A stretch of DNA of 60,671 nt from an uncultured Prevotella sp. (GTDB lineage: Bacteria > Bacteroidota > Bacteroidia > Bacteroidales > Bacteroidaceae), in assembly GCA_905236815.1 (NCBI GenBank), contig CAJOPE010000007.1:1-60671 (forward strand), read 5' to 3'. The position numbers were made by a program, and so were the translations under genes. Numbering within the stretch: position 1 is the stretch's first letter; the number at the start of each line of letters is the position of its first letter. Below, piece by piece: positions 28,625-37,920 of the stretch. Below the pieces are notes generated by a model that worked only from the letters and a program-made list of their open reading frames with translations, searched no databases and was not told the DNA's origin.

Positions 28625-29875
28625 TTATTTTTTCTTTTTCTTAGACTTTTTATCTGTTTTTTCTTCAAAGTATATTCTTTCGCCAACTTTCATTTTATTA
28701 GCTTGCGCATTCTTCATTACTTTTTGCTCTTCATCATAGAGCTCACGCAATTTCTTTTGAAATTTATCCTCATCTTTCTCTAATACTTTATAAAGGTCCT
28801 CATTAAAGGGAATCTCACCTGTCAGATGCTTGTTGGCTTGATAATAGTCAAGTGCACGAGCCACACCTACCATAAACATTTCGAAGCAAGGTTCTCCTTC
28901 TCCATATTTCAAAGCATATTCATCACATCCTGCTGCATAAGCAACCATATAGGCAAGTCCTGCATTTGAAGCACCTGTTAGTTTCTCGGCTACAGGTCCA
29001 AAAAAGACCTTCACTGCATCCGATGCTGCAGTCCAATCCATAATATACGAAGCGCAATTCTCAATTTTACTATCTTGCAAAGTATGTCCATAGAGATAAT
29101 CTATATATCGAAGCATATCTTTCTCATGATCCTTGGCTACTGCTGGACTCGTGAATTTCACCATCGGAGGTAGATCAACTACTCCATCCTCTGTTTCCTG
29201 AATGAGTAGCTTTATACGCTCTTCCAACTTTTTCGCTTTATCATTCTCTCCATTTCGCTCATAATAATCTTGAAGATAAGCAGCCTCATCAGTATATTCC
29301 TTGGAATGCTCACCATATTCTTTCTTCAAAATATTTAGGGCGCGAAGCTGATATTTGATAGCTTCAGCAGGTTTATTGTTGCAAGCATAGATTTCGGCCA
29401 AATGCAATAAAACAGGAGACATATCCTCATCATTCTTTCCAAAGCTCTCATAGAGCCTTAATGCCTCCTTGCCATAAGTTTCCGCCTGGTCATATTTCTC
29501 AGCACCACTAAGTTGAAAAGCCAGATTATCTAAATACAAAGCATAATCTTCATCGGTTTTTCTGACATTTTTACCATACAAATCAACTGCTTTTTGAGCA
29601 GAGACAATGGCTGCATCAAACTTTTGCTGATATCCCTGACACTTTGCTAGAAAATAAAGGCGGAAGAAATAATCTGAGTCTTGTTTTGCTCCTGCATTAT
29701 CAAGACGCTTGATTTCGTTGCGTAAAACCTCCTCAGCCTTATCATACTGTTCGTTTTGATAGAGATCTATCGCAAGACTATCGTTATGATTCATTCCCCC
29801 CGAATTGCTATTTTGCGCCATAACGGTGAAAGAGGAAAGCAGAAACAATCCAATAATTACGATTTGTTTTTTCAT
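28625..29875 (-). CDS. Secreted tetratricopeptide-repeat protein (paralogue)
   Basis: A 416-residue paralogue of the following gene with the same layout: signal peptide MKKQIVIIGLFLLSSFTVMAQ, TPR helices (LYQNEQYDKAEEVLRNEI, KYDQAETYGKEALRLYE, AIKYQLRALNILKKEYGEHS) and the shared C-terminal domain with VKFTSPAVAKDHEKDM, CASYIMDWTAASDAV and AYAAGCDEYAL. It ends in KKSKKKKK. TPR domains mediate protein contacts, so a periplasmic scaffold is possible; nothing in the sequence points to a catalytic role. I chose ATG 29875 over 29887 by the signal peptide. The FISUMP-like genes are transcribed divergently from the same intergenic region. Confidence 0.78.
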   Translation of the reverse strand: MKKQIVIIGLFLLSSFTVMAQNSNSGGMNHNDSLAIDLYQNEQYDKAEEVLRNEIKRLDNAGAKQDSDYFFRLYFLAKCQGYQQKFDAAIVSAQKAVDLYGKNVRKTDEDYALYLDNLAFQLSGAEKYDQAETYGKEALRLYESFGKNDEDMSPVLLHLAEIYACNNKPAEAIKYQLRALNILKKEYGEHSKEYTDEAAYLQDYYERNGENDKAKKLEERIKLLIQETEDGVVDLPPMVKFTSPAVAKDHEKDMLRYIDYLYGHTLQDSKIENCASYIMDWTAASDAVKVFFGPVAEKLTGASNAGLAYMVAYAAGCDEYALKYGEGEPCFEMFMVGVARALDYYQANKHLTGEIPFNEDLYKVLEKDEDKFQKKLRELYDEEQKVMKNAQANKMKVGERIYFEEKTDKKSKKKKK

Positions 29876-30017
29876 GGCTTTGTACACTAAAAGTTAATCA
29901 TTCAACTCTGCAAATGTAGCGATTATATTCGAATACCCAAAATTATATCGGATAAATATTTTTCGTTCCACAACAAAAAAAATATCGAACAAATACATTT
30001 TGTCGATATTTTTTTAG

Positions 30018-30025
30018 TACTTTTG
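30018..30025 (+). promoter_or_regulatory. -7 box of the FISUMP-like gene
   Basis: TACTTTTG followed by CATCG fits the -7 consensus, 50 bp before the start codon. Confidence 0.4.
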
Positions 30026-30075
30026 CATCGTCTAAGGATAAAATAGTTTCTATGGGCTTACAAATATAACGAAAT

Positions 30076-30936
30076 ATGAAAAAGATTTTTAATGTTGCTT
30101 TGCTACTCTTGTGTGTGTCATTTGCTTCTGCACAGACCATTATGACAATTCACCTAAAAGATAGTACTAAAGCATATTATAGGGTAGAAAAAATAGACAC
30201 CGTGGATTTTAGTGCTTTGAAACACACTTTCGTCGACTTTCATCTACCAAGTGGAACACTTTGGGCAACTTGCAACGTAGGTGCCAACAAACCTGAAGAA
30301 TATGGTGATTACTTTGCATGGGGTGAAACAACACCTTATAAGCAGACACCAAAGAACTACCCTTCGAACTGGAATGGCGATACCAATCAAGCTTATCTTG
30401 CCAACAACCCTAAAGATGAGTTCTCCTGGCCAAACTATATGTGGGGCAACGACAATTATCTTTTTAAATATAATAATAAGGAAGAACTTACCAGCCCTAA
30501 AAGTGAACCTGACTACCAGCTAAGACTTAATTCAGAAGATGATGCTGCAGCTGTATATTGGGGACAAGGCTGGCATACTCCTACTTATGAACAGGTAGAA
30601 GAACTCCTGCATTATTGCCTTTGTACTTGGGTTCTCAATTATTGCAACACAGGAGTAAACGGTTTACTTGTATTAGAGAAGAACGAAGAAAACAAAGATT
30701 TCTTAAATTCCAACAAGAAATTTAATGGTAACTTGCCACATATTTTTATGCCTGCAGCTGGCGATATCGACTTTGATTATCTCAGCAATCCTAATAATTG
30801 TGGATTCTATTGGACAAGTGATCTTTCTGCAAAAGACCCAAAAATGTCGAAGGTATTAGATTTCAATTCCAACGGTCTTGTAGCTCCAAACTTGCGTAGT
30901 CGTAGCTATGGCCGCTCAGTAAGACCAGTCTTCTAG
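30076..30936 (+). CDS. Secreted FISUMP-like domain protein
   Basis: A 286-residue secreted protein. The signal peptide MKKIFNVALLLLCVSFASAQ is followed by a short lead (MTIHLKDSTKAYYRVEKIDTVDF) seen before many Bacteroidetes surface domains. The rest is the common domain beginning VDFHLPSGTLWATCNVGANKPEEYG, with DYFAWGETTPY, SEDDAAAVYWGQGWHTPTYEQVEELL, FMPAAGD, GFYWTSD and the final SYGRSVRPVF. It belongs to the Fibrobacter succinogenes major paralogous (FISUMP)-type family of probable surface proteins, whose function is not established. It is paralogous to the next gene. Confidence 0.8.
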   Translation: MKKIFNVALLLLCVSFASAQTIMTIHLKDSTKAYYRVEKIDTVDFSALKHTFVDFHLPSGTLWATCNVGANKPEEYGDYFAWGETTPYKQTPKNYPSNWNGDTNQAYLANNPKDEFSWPNYMWGNDNYLFKYNNKEELTSPKSEPDYQLRLNSEDDAAAVYWGQGWHTPTYEQVEELLHYCLCTWVLNYCNTGVNGLLVLEKNEENKDFLNSNKKFNGNLPHIFMPAAGDIDFDYLSNPNNCGFYWTSDLSAKDPKMSKVLDFNSNGLVAPNLRSRSYGRSVRPVF

Positions 30937-31062
30937 GCTAAATAATCACAACATTAAACCACAGTATTCCCATCTTTGCTAGATGGGATCATGAATAATA
31001 TGCTCTTATCTAAGAACATAGAATGCGAGAAGAATGTTTTTAACTTACATAATAACTTACAA

Positions 31063-31926
31063 ATGAAAAAGAATTTATTTTTAGCAGTTATGCTTTTGTG
31101 TGCATCCTTGGTATCATGTTCAAAAGACGAGGATGAAAATGGCGAAACAAACGGTAACAAACCAGAAAATCAAGAGGTTACAAAAACTCTACCTAAGAAC
31201 CACGCTTATGTAGATTTCAATCTTCCTAGTGGAACACTTTGGGCTAAAACCAATGTAGGTGCAAATAAGCCTCAGGACTTCGGTTATTACTTTGCCTGGG
31301 GAGAAACAACCCCTTATGGTCAGAATGCGAAAGGTTACGCTTCTAGTTGGAAGGGGGAAACCAGCGATGGCTATCTGAAAAGTAAGCCTAAGAAGAAATT
31401 TGACTGGAGTACCTATATGTGGGCAAACAATAAGGAAGAACTTTTGCTAAAGTACAATAATAACACAAAATTTTCTACTCCAAAATGTAAAGCAGATAAA
31501 ATACTCAGTCTAAGTAATGAAGACGATGCTGCAAATGTTCTTTGGAAAGAAGGATGGCAAACACCTACCCTTTCACAAGTTAAAGAACTTCTTGACAAAT
31601 CCATATGTGTATGGACTAGCAATTATTGCAAAACTGGAGTTTCAGGCATTCTTATTCTAAAGAAAAATAAAGAAAATGAAGTATACGAGACATCACCTAA
31701 TTTGTTTAAAGGAAAAGAAGATCATCTATTCTTCCCTGCTGCTGGTGACCTTGATTATGAAGAAGTAAGCAATCCTAAAAAATGTGGATTCTACTGGATA
31801 AAGGAATTAGATGCCAAGGAGCCAAGAAAAGCATATACTTTGGACTTCAATGATTCTGAAAAAATAACAACAAACACTCGTGCTCGTTGTTTCGGCCGAT
31901 CAATCCGTCCTGTTTTCAAAAAATAG
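31063..31926 (+). CDS. FISUMP-like domain lipoprotein (paralogue)
   Basis: A 287-residue lipoprotein: signal peptide MKKNLFLAVMLLCASLVSC with a lipobox cysteine at residue 19, then an acidic SKDEDENGE linker that fits the surface-export type of Bacteroidetes. The domain from VDFNLPSGTLWAKTNVGANKP onward follows the 30076-30936 protein closely (YYFAWGETTPYG, NEDDAANVLWKEGWQTPTLSQVKELL, FFPAAGD, CFGRSIRPVF). I chose ATG 31063 by the lipobox signal; the in-frame ATG at 30976 has no signal sequence. The spacing of 126 bp includes a CCCATCT/AGATGGG hairpin without a T-run, so co-transcription is possible. Confidence 0.8.
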   Translation: MKKNLFLAVMLLCASLVSCSKDEDENGETNGNKPENQEVTKTLPKNHAYVDFNLPSGTLWAKTNVGANKPQDFGYYFAWGETTPYGQNAKGYASSWKGETSDGYLKSKPKKKFDWSTYMWANNKEELLLKYNNNTKFSTPKCKADKILSLSNEDDAANVLWKEGWQTPTLSQVKELLDKSICVWTSNYCKTGVSGILILKKNKENEVYETSPNLFKGKEDHLFFPAAGDLDYEEVSNPKKCGFYWIKELDAKEPRKAYTLDFNDSEKITTNTRARCFGRSIRPVFKK

Positions 31927-31949
31927 AAAACTAAGACATAGAAAAAAAA

Positions 31950-31992
31950 AATCCCATAAAAGAAATCACTTCTTTTATGGGATTTTATTTTG
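31950..31992. terminator. Bidirectional terminator between the FISUMP-like lipoprotein gene and rseP
   Basis: AATCCCATAAAAGAA and TTCTTTTATGGGATT form a perfect 15-bp stem around ATCAC, with A- and T-runs on both sides. It lies between convergent genes. Confidence 0.9.
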
Positions 31993-32007
31993 ATTATCGA
32001 ATAGCGA

Positions 32008-33402
32008 TTACAAAACTCCTATCCAACGGAGTACATCATTTAGGTTGGCTACTATCAGCAACAAGAGCAAAATAGCGATACCAACATATTCAGCATAAAC
32101 CATAAAGTTCTCGCTTGGTTTACGACGTGTAATCATCTCATAGAGCAAGAAGAGCACATGTCCACCATCGAGGGCTGGAATAGGCAGAATATTCATGAAA
32201 GCAAGGATGATACTCAAGAAGGCTGTCATCTTCCAGAAAATGTACCAATCCCACTCTGCAGGGAACATATTACCCATAGCACCAAAACCTCCAAGACTCT
32301 TCACACCTTCAGCAGAGAATACATACTGCATATCACTGATGTAACCCTTGAGCACATTCATACCATATTTTGCACCTGCAGGGAAACTTTCCAGGAAGCC
32401 ATAACTAATGTGCTTTGATGGATATAGTTTGCTATAAGCCAATGGCTGATAGCCTAACTTTAATTCTGGAGTGAGTACAATCTTAGCTGTATCGGCAACT
32501 GCAGAACCAGCATGAGCAAATACTACTGTAGTAGTACGAATTTTCAAACTATCCTTCGGAGTCTTAGCATCAGTCATTGCATCCTCTAAACGACCGAGTA
32601 CGTCACTAATTTCATTGAAAGAGCTTACCTTCTTACCACCAAGTGCAAGAATCTTGTCACCCTTCTTCATACCTATTTTATCTGCAGGAGTACCAGCAAC
32701 AACACTATCCACTTCATTTGGAATATAAGGAACCACAAAATGAGGGTTCTGCTTAATCATGGTAAGAAGGTTCATACCTTCTTCTGGCAACTTTACAGTA
32801 ACTTTCTTGCCTTTGCGAAGTACATAAGCCTCCTTTGATTTTGAGAGTGTACGGTAAGCATCAGTAATGGAAGAACCATCATCAAAATGTACAAAAGTCT
32901 TAAGTTCTGTACCCAGAAGAATATCATGATCCTGGAAACCGAGTGCCTTGGCATCACTATTATACATCATACCATAGCTCATCTTCTCTGTTGGGATATA
33001 ATCCTCTCCCCAATGGAACATCAGCATAGAATAGATAAAGAGCGCCAAGAAGAAGTTGACAGTAACTCCACCAATCATAATCAGCAAACGCTGCCATGCT
33101 GGTTTAGAACGAAACTCCCAAGGTTCAGCAGGCTTTGACATCTGTTCGGTATCAAAGCTCTCATCAATCATACCTGCAATCTTGCAGTATCCACCCAAAG
33201 GCAACCATCCCATTCCATAGGTGGTATCGCTGTTCTTTGGCTTAAACTCAAAAATGTGGAACCAAGGATCGAAGAACAAATAGAATTTTTCAACGCGAAC
33301 GCCGAAAAGCTTAGAAAAGAAGAAGTGTCCACCCTCGTGGAGCAACACTAAAAGAGAAATTGACAGCATGAACTGCAGCAATTTGATCAAAAATACTTCC
33401 AT
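32008..33402 (-). CDS. rseP: RIP zinc metalloprotease RseP
   Basis: A 464-residue inner-membrane site-2 protease that cuts substrates such as anti-sigma factors or signal-peptide remnants within the membrane. The zinc motif H22-E-G-G-H26 sits in the first membrane segment (LLVLLHEGGHFFFSKLFGV). A central PDZ domain (about 205-290: AGTPADKIGMKKGDKILALGG) and the second metal motif IPALDGGH near residue 415 are present, and the C-terminus is hydrophobic. It is the last gene of the tsaB-DUF4290-murA-rimM-dxr-rseP operon, 111 bp after dxr. Confidence 0.95.
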   Translation of the reverse strand: MEVFLIKLLQFMLSISLLVLLHEGGHFFFSKLFGVRVEKFYLFFDPWFHIFEFKPKNSDTTYGMGWLPLGGYCKIAGMIDESFDTEQMSKPAEPWEFRSKPAWQRLLIMIGGVTVNFFLALFIYSMLMFHWGEDYIPTEKMSYGMMYNSDAKALGFQDHDILLGTELKTFVHFDDGSSITDAYRTLSKSKEAYVLRKGKKVTVKLPEEGMNLLTMIKQNPHFVVPYIPNEVDSVVAGTPADKIGMKKGDKILALGGKKVSSFNEISDVLGRLEDAMTDAKTPKDSLKIRTTTVVFAHAGSAVADTAKIVLTPELKLGYQPLAYSKLYPSKHISYGFLESFPAGAKYGMNVLKGYISDMQYVFSAEGVKSLGGFGAMGNMFPAEWDWYIFWKMTAFLSIILAFMNILPIPALDGGHVLFLLYEMITRRKPSENFMVYAEYVGIAILLLLLIVANLNDVLRWIGVL

Positions 33403-33513
33403 TTATCTTTTATATTATTTATTACTATGATATATTGAAACATTGAATATATGAAATAGCGAAAGTTTCTTAACGATTCGCTAAATTTTTCAACATTCCA
33501 TTTTTTAATTCTT

Positions 33514-34689
33514 TCAGTTTCTCAATAAACCTGCAGCAATCTTTCGTGCCTCCTTATCGGTTTGCAGATATACATCCAAATCAGGATTAGCATCAAAAGG
33601 AGTCAATGCCATTGTCTTCTCGATGATATCACCCATCTCGAGGAATCCGCACTTATCCTGACGGAAAGCAAGATTTACCACCTCATTGGCAGCATTAACG
33701 ATGCAAGGCATATTGCCACCCTTCTTGATCGCTTCAAAAGCAAGAGCCAAACACTTGAACTTATTCAAGTCTGGTTCAAAGAACTCCAGTTTCTGCGTAT
33801 TGAAGAGGTCGAGACGATCGCCATTGAGATGCAGTCGCTTAGGGAAGCTGAAAGCATATTGGATAGGCAAGCGCATATCAGGAACACCTAATTGAGCCTT
33901 CACTGCTCCATCAGCAAACTGAACAGCACTATGAACCACACTCTGTGGATGAATAAGCACCTGAATCTTATCAGCAGGAACACCAAAAAGCCATTTTGCC
34001 TCAGTCACCTCAAAACCCTTGTTCATTAAGGTAGCTGAATCGATGGTGATTTTAGCTCCCATATCCCAGGTTGGATGCTTCAAAGCATCGGCTGCTGTAA
34101 CTTTCTCTATCTGTTCCTGAGAGAAAAGACGGAAAGGGCCACCAGAACATGTAAGAAGTATCTTCTCTACCTCATTCTGCTCCTCACCATACAAGCACTG
34201 GAAGATAGCACTATGCTCACTATCTACTGGTAACAAATCTACATGATGTTTCTGAACAAGATTGAGGATCAACTCACCAGCAACAACCAGAGTTTCCTTG
34301 TTGGCAAGACAAATCTTCTTACCTGCCTTAATAGCATTAATGGTTGGAATCAAACCAGAAAAGCCCACCATAGAGGCTAGTACGATATCAATAGGTCCTG
34401 CTGTTACAATCTGCTCTAAAGCCTCGCGACCAGCATAAACCTTGATATCAGGCTCGTCGCTCAACGCCTCCTGTAATGCCTGATAGTGTGCTTCATTAGC
34501 GATAACCACACTATTTGGCTTGAACTTATGAGCCTGTTGGGCAAGTTTTTCTACACTATTATTAGCAGTAAGGCAATACACTTCGTAAAGGTCACTATGC
34601 TGCTCGATTACATCCAGCGCTTGTGTACCAATACTTCCCGTACTACCCAAAACACATATTTGTTTTTTCTTATTTTCTTCTTTCTTCAT
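33514..34689 (-). CDS. dxr: 1-deoxy-D-xylulose-5-phosphate reductoisomerase
   Basis: A 391-residue cytosolic enzyme of the MEP isoprenoid pathway. It converts DXP to MEP with NADPH and a divalent metal. The nucleotide-binding motif LGSTGSIGTQALDVI is at residues 14-28. Also visible are LANKETLVVAGEL, the metal/substrate site PVDSEHSAIFQCL, the flexible-loop region TCSGGPFR, HPTWDMGAKITIDSATLMNKGFE and HPQSVVHS. Its start overlaps the rimM stop by one base (TGATG), so the two are translationally coupled. It supplies precursors for the polyprenyl carriers that the downstream glycan genes need. Confidence 0.97.
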   Translation of the reverse strand: MKKEENKKKQICVLGSTGSIGTQALDVIEQHSDLYEVYCLTANNSVEKLAQQAHKFKPNSVVIANEAHYQALQEALSDEPDIKVYAGREALEQIVTAGPIDIVLASMVGFSGLIPTINAIKAGKKICLANKETLVVAGELILNLVQKHHVDLLPVDSEHSAIFQCLYGEEQNEVEKILLTCSGGPFRLFSQEQIEKVTAADALKHPTWDMGAKITIDSATLMNKGFEVTEAKWLFGVPADKIQVLIHPQSVVHSAVQFADGAVKAQLGVPDMRLPIQYAFSFPKRLHLNGDRLDLFNTQKLEFFEPDLNKFKCLALAFEAIKKGGNMPCIVNAANEVVNLAFRQDKCGFLEMGDIIEKTMALTPFDANPDLDVYLQTDKEARKIAAGLLRN

Positions 34690-35213
34690 CAGTCTAAATC
34701 CATTAGTCCTTCAGGAAGGTCATATTCAATTTCCCTCTTTTCCACATCTACTCCCTGAATAAGGTCATCGCTAGCAGGAATCAGAGAATCTTTTCCGTCT
34801 GGAGTTTCTATCTCGAAGAGTATATTGATGGTAGAATCATCCACCGACTTAATAGTTCCCACTTTCTTGCCTGTATTGATATCTACCAACGAAAATCCTA
34901 CAATCTGTGCCCATGAGAGATTCTCCTCATCAGCATCAGCTAATTTATAAGGGAAGTAAACATCTGTACCAGTAAGTTCCTGTGCCTTCTCCTGTGTGGT
35001 GATACCCTCGAAAGTTATCAAGGCTGTTTCCTCTCCTTTAAAGCGATATTCCTCCATAAAGAAAGGCACCATAATGCCATCGATGTCGAGAACCAAATAA
35101 TCAGCATCTACCCTATCGAAGACATCATCATTAAAATTAAATGAGATTTCTCCTTTCACGCCGTGAGGTTTACCCAAACGACCTATCTTATATACTTCTT
35201 CGTTTCTTATCAT
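34689..35213 (-). CDS. rimM: 16S rRNA processing protein RimM
   Basis: A 174-residue ribosome assembly factor for the 30S head. The N-terminal RimM domain starts VYKIGRLGKPHGVKGEISF. The C-terminal PRC barrel includes LSWAQIVGFSLVDINTGKKVGTI and ends LIPASDDLIQGVDVEKREIEYDLPEGLMDL. Length and both domains are as usual. It lies 11 bp downstream of murA and overlaps dxr by one base. Confidence 0.96.
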   Translation of the reverse strand: MIRNEEVYKIGRLGKPHGVKGEISFNFNDDVFDRVDADYLVLDIDGIMVPFFMEEYRFKGEETALITFEGITTQEKAQELTGTDVYFPYKLADADEENLSWAQIVGFSLVDINTGKKVGTIKSVDDSTINILFEIETPDGKDSLIPASDDLIQGVDVEKREIEYDLPEGLMDLD

Positions 35214-35224
35214 CTGAATGGAAA

Positions 35225-36535
35225 TTAATCATCCACACGGGTGATTTTAGCACCCAACTTATTCAAACGCTCCTCAATATTCTGGTAGCCTCTATCAATC
35301 TGAGCAATATTGGCGATGCGACTGGTGCCATTGGCACTCATTGCAGCAATGAGCAATGCGATACCTGCACGAATATCAGGACTAGTCATTCTACCAGCAC
35401 GAAGCTGACGTGTATGATCGTGACCAACCACTACAGCTCTATGAGGATCACAGAGAATAATCTGGGCACCCATATCAATGAGCTTATCAACAAAGAACAA
35501 TCTACTCTCGAACATCTTCTGATGGAAGAGAACTGTTCCACGAGCCTGAGTAGCAACAACGAGCAATACAGAGATAAGGTCAGGAGTTAATCCTGGCCAA
35601 GGGGCATCACTCAAAGTCATAATGGTACCATCAATAAAGCTATCCACTACATAGTGCTTCTGCTCTGGAATAACAAGGTCATCACCTTCCACATTGATTA
35701 TTACACCCAAACGTCGGAAGGCATCTGGAATAATACCTAGATTCTCTACAGAAACATCCTTGATGCGAATGCCAGCACCGCACATAGCAGCCATACCAAT
35801 GAAAGAACCCACCTCGATCATATCAGGAAGGATGGTATGGTTTGCTCCATGCAATTCTTCCACACCCACAATAGTAAGCAAGTTGCTGCCAATGCCACTG
35901 ATATTTGCTCCCATAGCATTGAGCAAATGACAAAGTTGCTGGATATAAGGCTCACAAGCTGCATTATAGATGGTGGTAGTGCCTTTGGCAAGAACAGCAG
36001 CCATCACTATATTAGCTGTACCTGTAACAGATGCCTCATCAAGCAACATATAGCAACCTTTGAGCTGCTTTGCCTCAATGAGATACACATCACGTTCCTC
36101 ATCCTTTACAAACTCTGCGCCCAAGCTCTTAAAACCAAGGAAATGGGTATCAAGACGACGACGACCAATCTTGTCACCACCAGGTTTGGCTATTGCAGCT
36201 TTACCAAAGCGTCCCAAGAGAGGACCTATCATCAGGACACTACCCCTAAGGGCAGAACATTTCTTTACAAACTCAGTACTATTGAGATACTCCAGGTTGA
36301 GTTCATTGCTCTGGAAGGTATAGTCGCCCTTGGCATTCTCCTTTACCTTCACCCCAATTTCCTGTAGTAGTTTTATCAAATTATTAACATCAAGAATATC
36401 AGGGATATTCTTGATACGAATAGGATCGTTAGAAAGAATGGTCGTACAAATCACTTGAAGTGCCTCATTCTTAGCACCCTGTGGCTTGATAGTACCTTTC
36501 AGTGGATGACCACCTTCTATGATGAATGATTCCAT
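35225..36535 (-). CDS. murA: UDP-N-acetylglucosamine 1-carboxyvinyltransferase
   Basis: A 436-residue cytosolic enzyme for the first committed step of peptidoglycan synthesis, transferring enolpyruvate from PEP to UDP-GlcNAc. It shows the two-domain EPSP-synthase fold: N-terminal GGHPLKGTIKPQGAKNEAL, RGSVLMIGPLLGRFG, then AWPGLTPDLISVL and ESRLFFVDKL. The catalytic loop reads KPGGDKIG with Asp at residue 121, where most enzymes have the cysteine that fosfomycin alkylates. The gene is in the tsaB-to-rseP operon, 11 bp before rimM. Confidence 0.97.
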   Translation of the reverse strand: MESFIIEGGHPLKGTIKPQGAKNEALQVICTTILSNDPIRIKNIPDILDVNNLIKLLQEIGVKVKENAKGDYTFQSNELNLEYLNSTEFVKKCSALRGSVLMIGPLLGRFGKAAIAKPGGDKIGRRRLDTHFLGFKSLGAEFVKDEERDVYLIEAKQLKGCYMLLDEASVTGTANIVMAAVLAKGTTTIYNAACEPYIQQLCHLLNAMGANISGIGSNLLTIVGVEELHGANHTILPDMIEVGSFIGMAAMCGAGIRIKDVSVENLGIIPDAFRRLGVIINVEGDDLVIPEQKHYVVDSFIDGTIMTLSDAPWPGLTPDLISVLLVVATQARGTVLFHQKMFESRLFFVDKLIDMGAQIILCDPHRAVVVGHDHTRQLRAGRMTSPDIRAGIALLIAAMSANGTSRIANIAQIDRGYQNIEERLNKLGAKITRVDD

Positions 36536-36541
36536 AGACTC

Positions 36542-37135
36542 TTATTTCTTCTTTTTCTTGTTTGAACTAGACTGCTGCTGTTCGATCTTGTCAAACTTGA
36601 AGCTGTCAAGATCCAACTGCACCTTACCATCTGTGAAACGTGCAAGGTCTGTTGCTACTTTCTCGTCATCACTGGTACCATGTCCCCACTGAACAAGATC
36701 ACGCTTCATCTGGTTGGCAGCAAGGCGAATAAGTTCATCACGCTCCTCGCCATCCTCCATTGTCTTCAACTTCTCAAACATCTCGAACATCATGCTTCCG
36801 TAATGGCGAACAGGGATTCGCTTCATCGGATACTCCATTGGTTCAGGCTTTGCCGCAATCTTTGCTGCCGAGCTCACATCATACGGATAGTCAATGTCGA
36901 GTTGAAAATTGCTCATGATAGCCAAGTGGTCCCAGAGTTTCTGCTCATGATCCTCGCTTTTGTCTTCAGGGAACATACGGTCCATAATAGCAACAATGGT
37001 CTCGGCACAACTCTGGCGTTCCTCACGATTCTTTAAAGAAACGCAATGATCCACCATACTCTGCAATTCCCGACCATATTCAGGAAGTACAAGTCTCTCA
37101 CGCTGAGTATTATAATCTAATCCTTCAATTTTCAT
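36542..37135 (-). CDS. DUF4290 family protein
   Basis: A 197-residue cytosolic, mainly helical protein starting MKIEGLDYNTQRERLVLPEYGRELQSMV, the signature of DUF4290. The family is confined to Bacteroidetes and almost always sits next to murA. The segment PMEYPMKRIPVRHYGSMM is also family-typical. The C-terminus is low-complexity (QQQSSSNKKKKK). The function is not known; the position between tsaB and murA suggests a housekeeping role. It is 6 bp upstream of murA and 2 bp downstream of tsaB. Confidence 0.85.
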   Translation of the reverse strand: MKIEGLDYNTQRERLVLPEYGRELQSMVDHCVSLKNREERQSCAETIVAIMDRMFPEDKSEDHEQKLWDHLAIMSNFQLDIDYPYDVSSAAKIAAKPEPMEYPMKRIPVRHYGSMMFEMFEKLKTMEDGEERDELIRLAANQMKRDLVQWGHGTSDDEKVATDLARFTDGKVQLDLDSFKFDKIEQQQSSSNKKKKK

Positions 37136-37137
37136 GT

Positions 37138-37830
37138 CTACAGTAATTTCTTTGGTTGTTTTGCCACAAAGTCCTTGAGATAGTTAGGCACGAAATAAGC
37201 CACATCCTCAAACTGATTCATAGCGATATGTTTCTCGGCTAGCGGGTACATATATTTGGCAAGAGGTTCCACATTCTCAATGAGATGCGCATTTGGATGG
37301 TTGATGACCTCCATACACTTGGCAGCACCATTACCGAAGAAATAAACAGGACCTTTGTCGAGATATTCCTTATAAGTATTCTCATCTACGATATCTGCCT
37401 GAAGAGGACGAACCGTTCTGAGAGCACGATCAAACACCTGTGCATAAACCTCCATTCGGCGGGCATCGAGCATAGGTACGAGTAAAGCATTCTCCTCTAC
37501 CACCTTCTCCTGAAGAAGAACAGGTACGCAAAGAATTTCAAGCGTTGGAATGCCGATGAGCTTGACAGAACGTCCATAGCATATACCCTTGGCCATACTC
37601 ACTCCTATTCGCAATCCGGTATAGGAACCAGGACCACTACTTACGGAAACATAATCCAAAGGAATAGCGTGATTATCAATGAAAGAAAGTGCCTCATCAA
37701 CAAACTCGCCAAGCTTTACAGCATGGTTAGGACCGCTATGGTCGTCCAAGCTGAAAATGCAATCTGCATCGTTACTAATTGCTACAGAGCACACATCCGT
37801 ACTCGTTTCAATGTTTAATATACACGACAT
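37138..37830 (-). CDS. tsaB: tRNA threonylcarbamoyladenosine biosynthesis protein TsaB
   Basis: A 230-residue cytosolic protein of the ASKHA fold that partners TsaD and TsaE in making t6A37 on tRNAs reading ANN codons. It starts MSCILNIETSTDVCSVAI and contains DHSGPNHAVKLGEFVDEAL and the family motif VSSGPGSYTGLRIGVSMAKG. The C-terminal half (YFVPNYLKDFVAKQPKKLL) is the usual TsaB end. It is first in the operon; a -7 box TAAATTTG lies at 37859-37866. Confidence 0.95.
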   Translation of the reverse strand: MSCILNIETSTDVCSVAISNDADCIFSLDDHSGPNHAVKLGEFVDEALSFIDNHAIPLDYVSVSSGPGSYTGLRIGVSMAKGICYGRSVKLIGIPTLEILCVPVLLQEKVVEENALLVPMLDARRMEVYAQVFDRALRTVRPLQADIVDENTYKEYLDKGPVYFFGNGAAKCMEVINHPNAHLIENVEPLAKYMYPLAEKHIAMNQFEDVAYFVPNYLKDFVAKQPKKLL

Positions 37831-37858
37831 AAATCTAAATATATTCTTAAATAAGGTG

Positions 37859-37896
37859 CAAATTTACGCTTTTTTCGATTAAAATTATTACTTTTG
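37859..37896. promoter_or_regulatory. Divergent -7 boxes for tsaB and yicC
   Basis: TAAATTTG on the minus strand (37859-37866) and TACTTTTG on the plus strand (37889-37896) lie 22 bp apart and point away from each other, each followed by GC(A). Confidence 0.5.
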
Positions 37897-37920
37897 CAGA
37901 AATTTAACGTGATAATAACT

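Noticed and set aside
30969..30987. Terminator between the two FISUMP-like genes
   Set aside because: The CCCATCT/AGATGGG hairpin has no T-run after it, so it is not called as a terminator.
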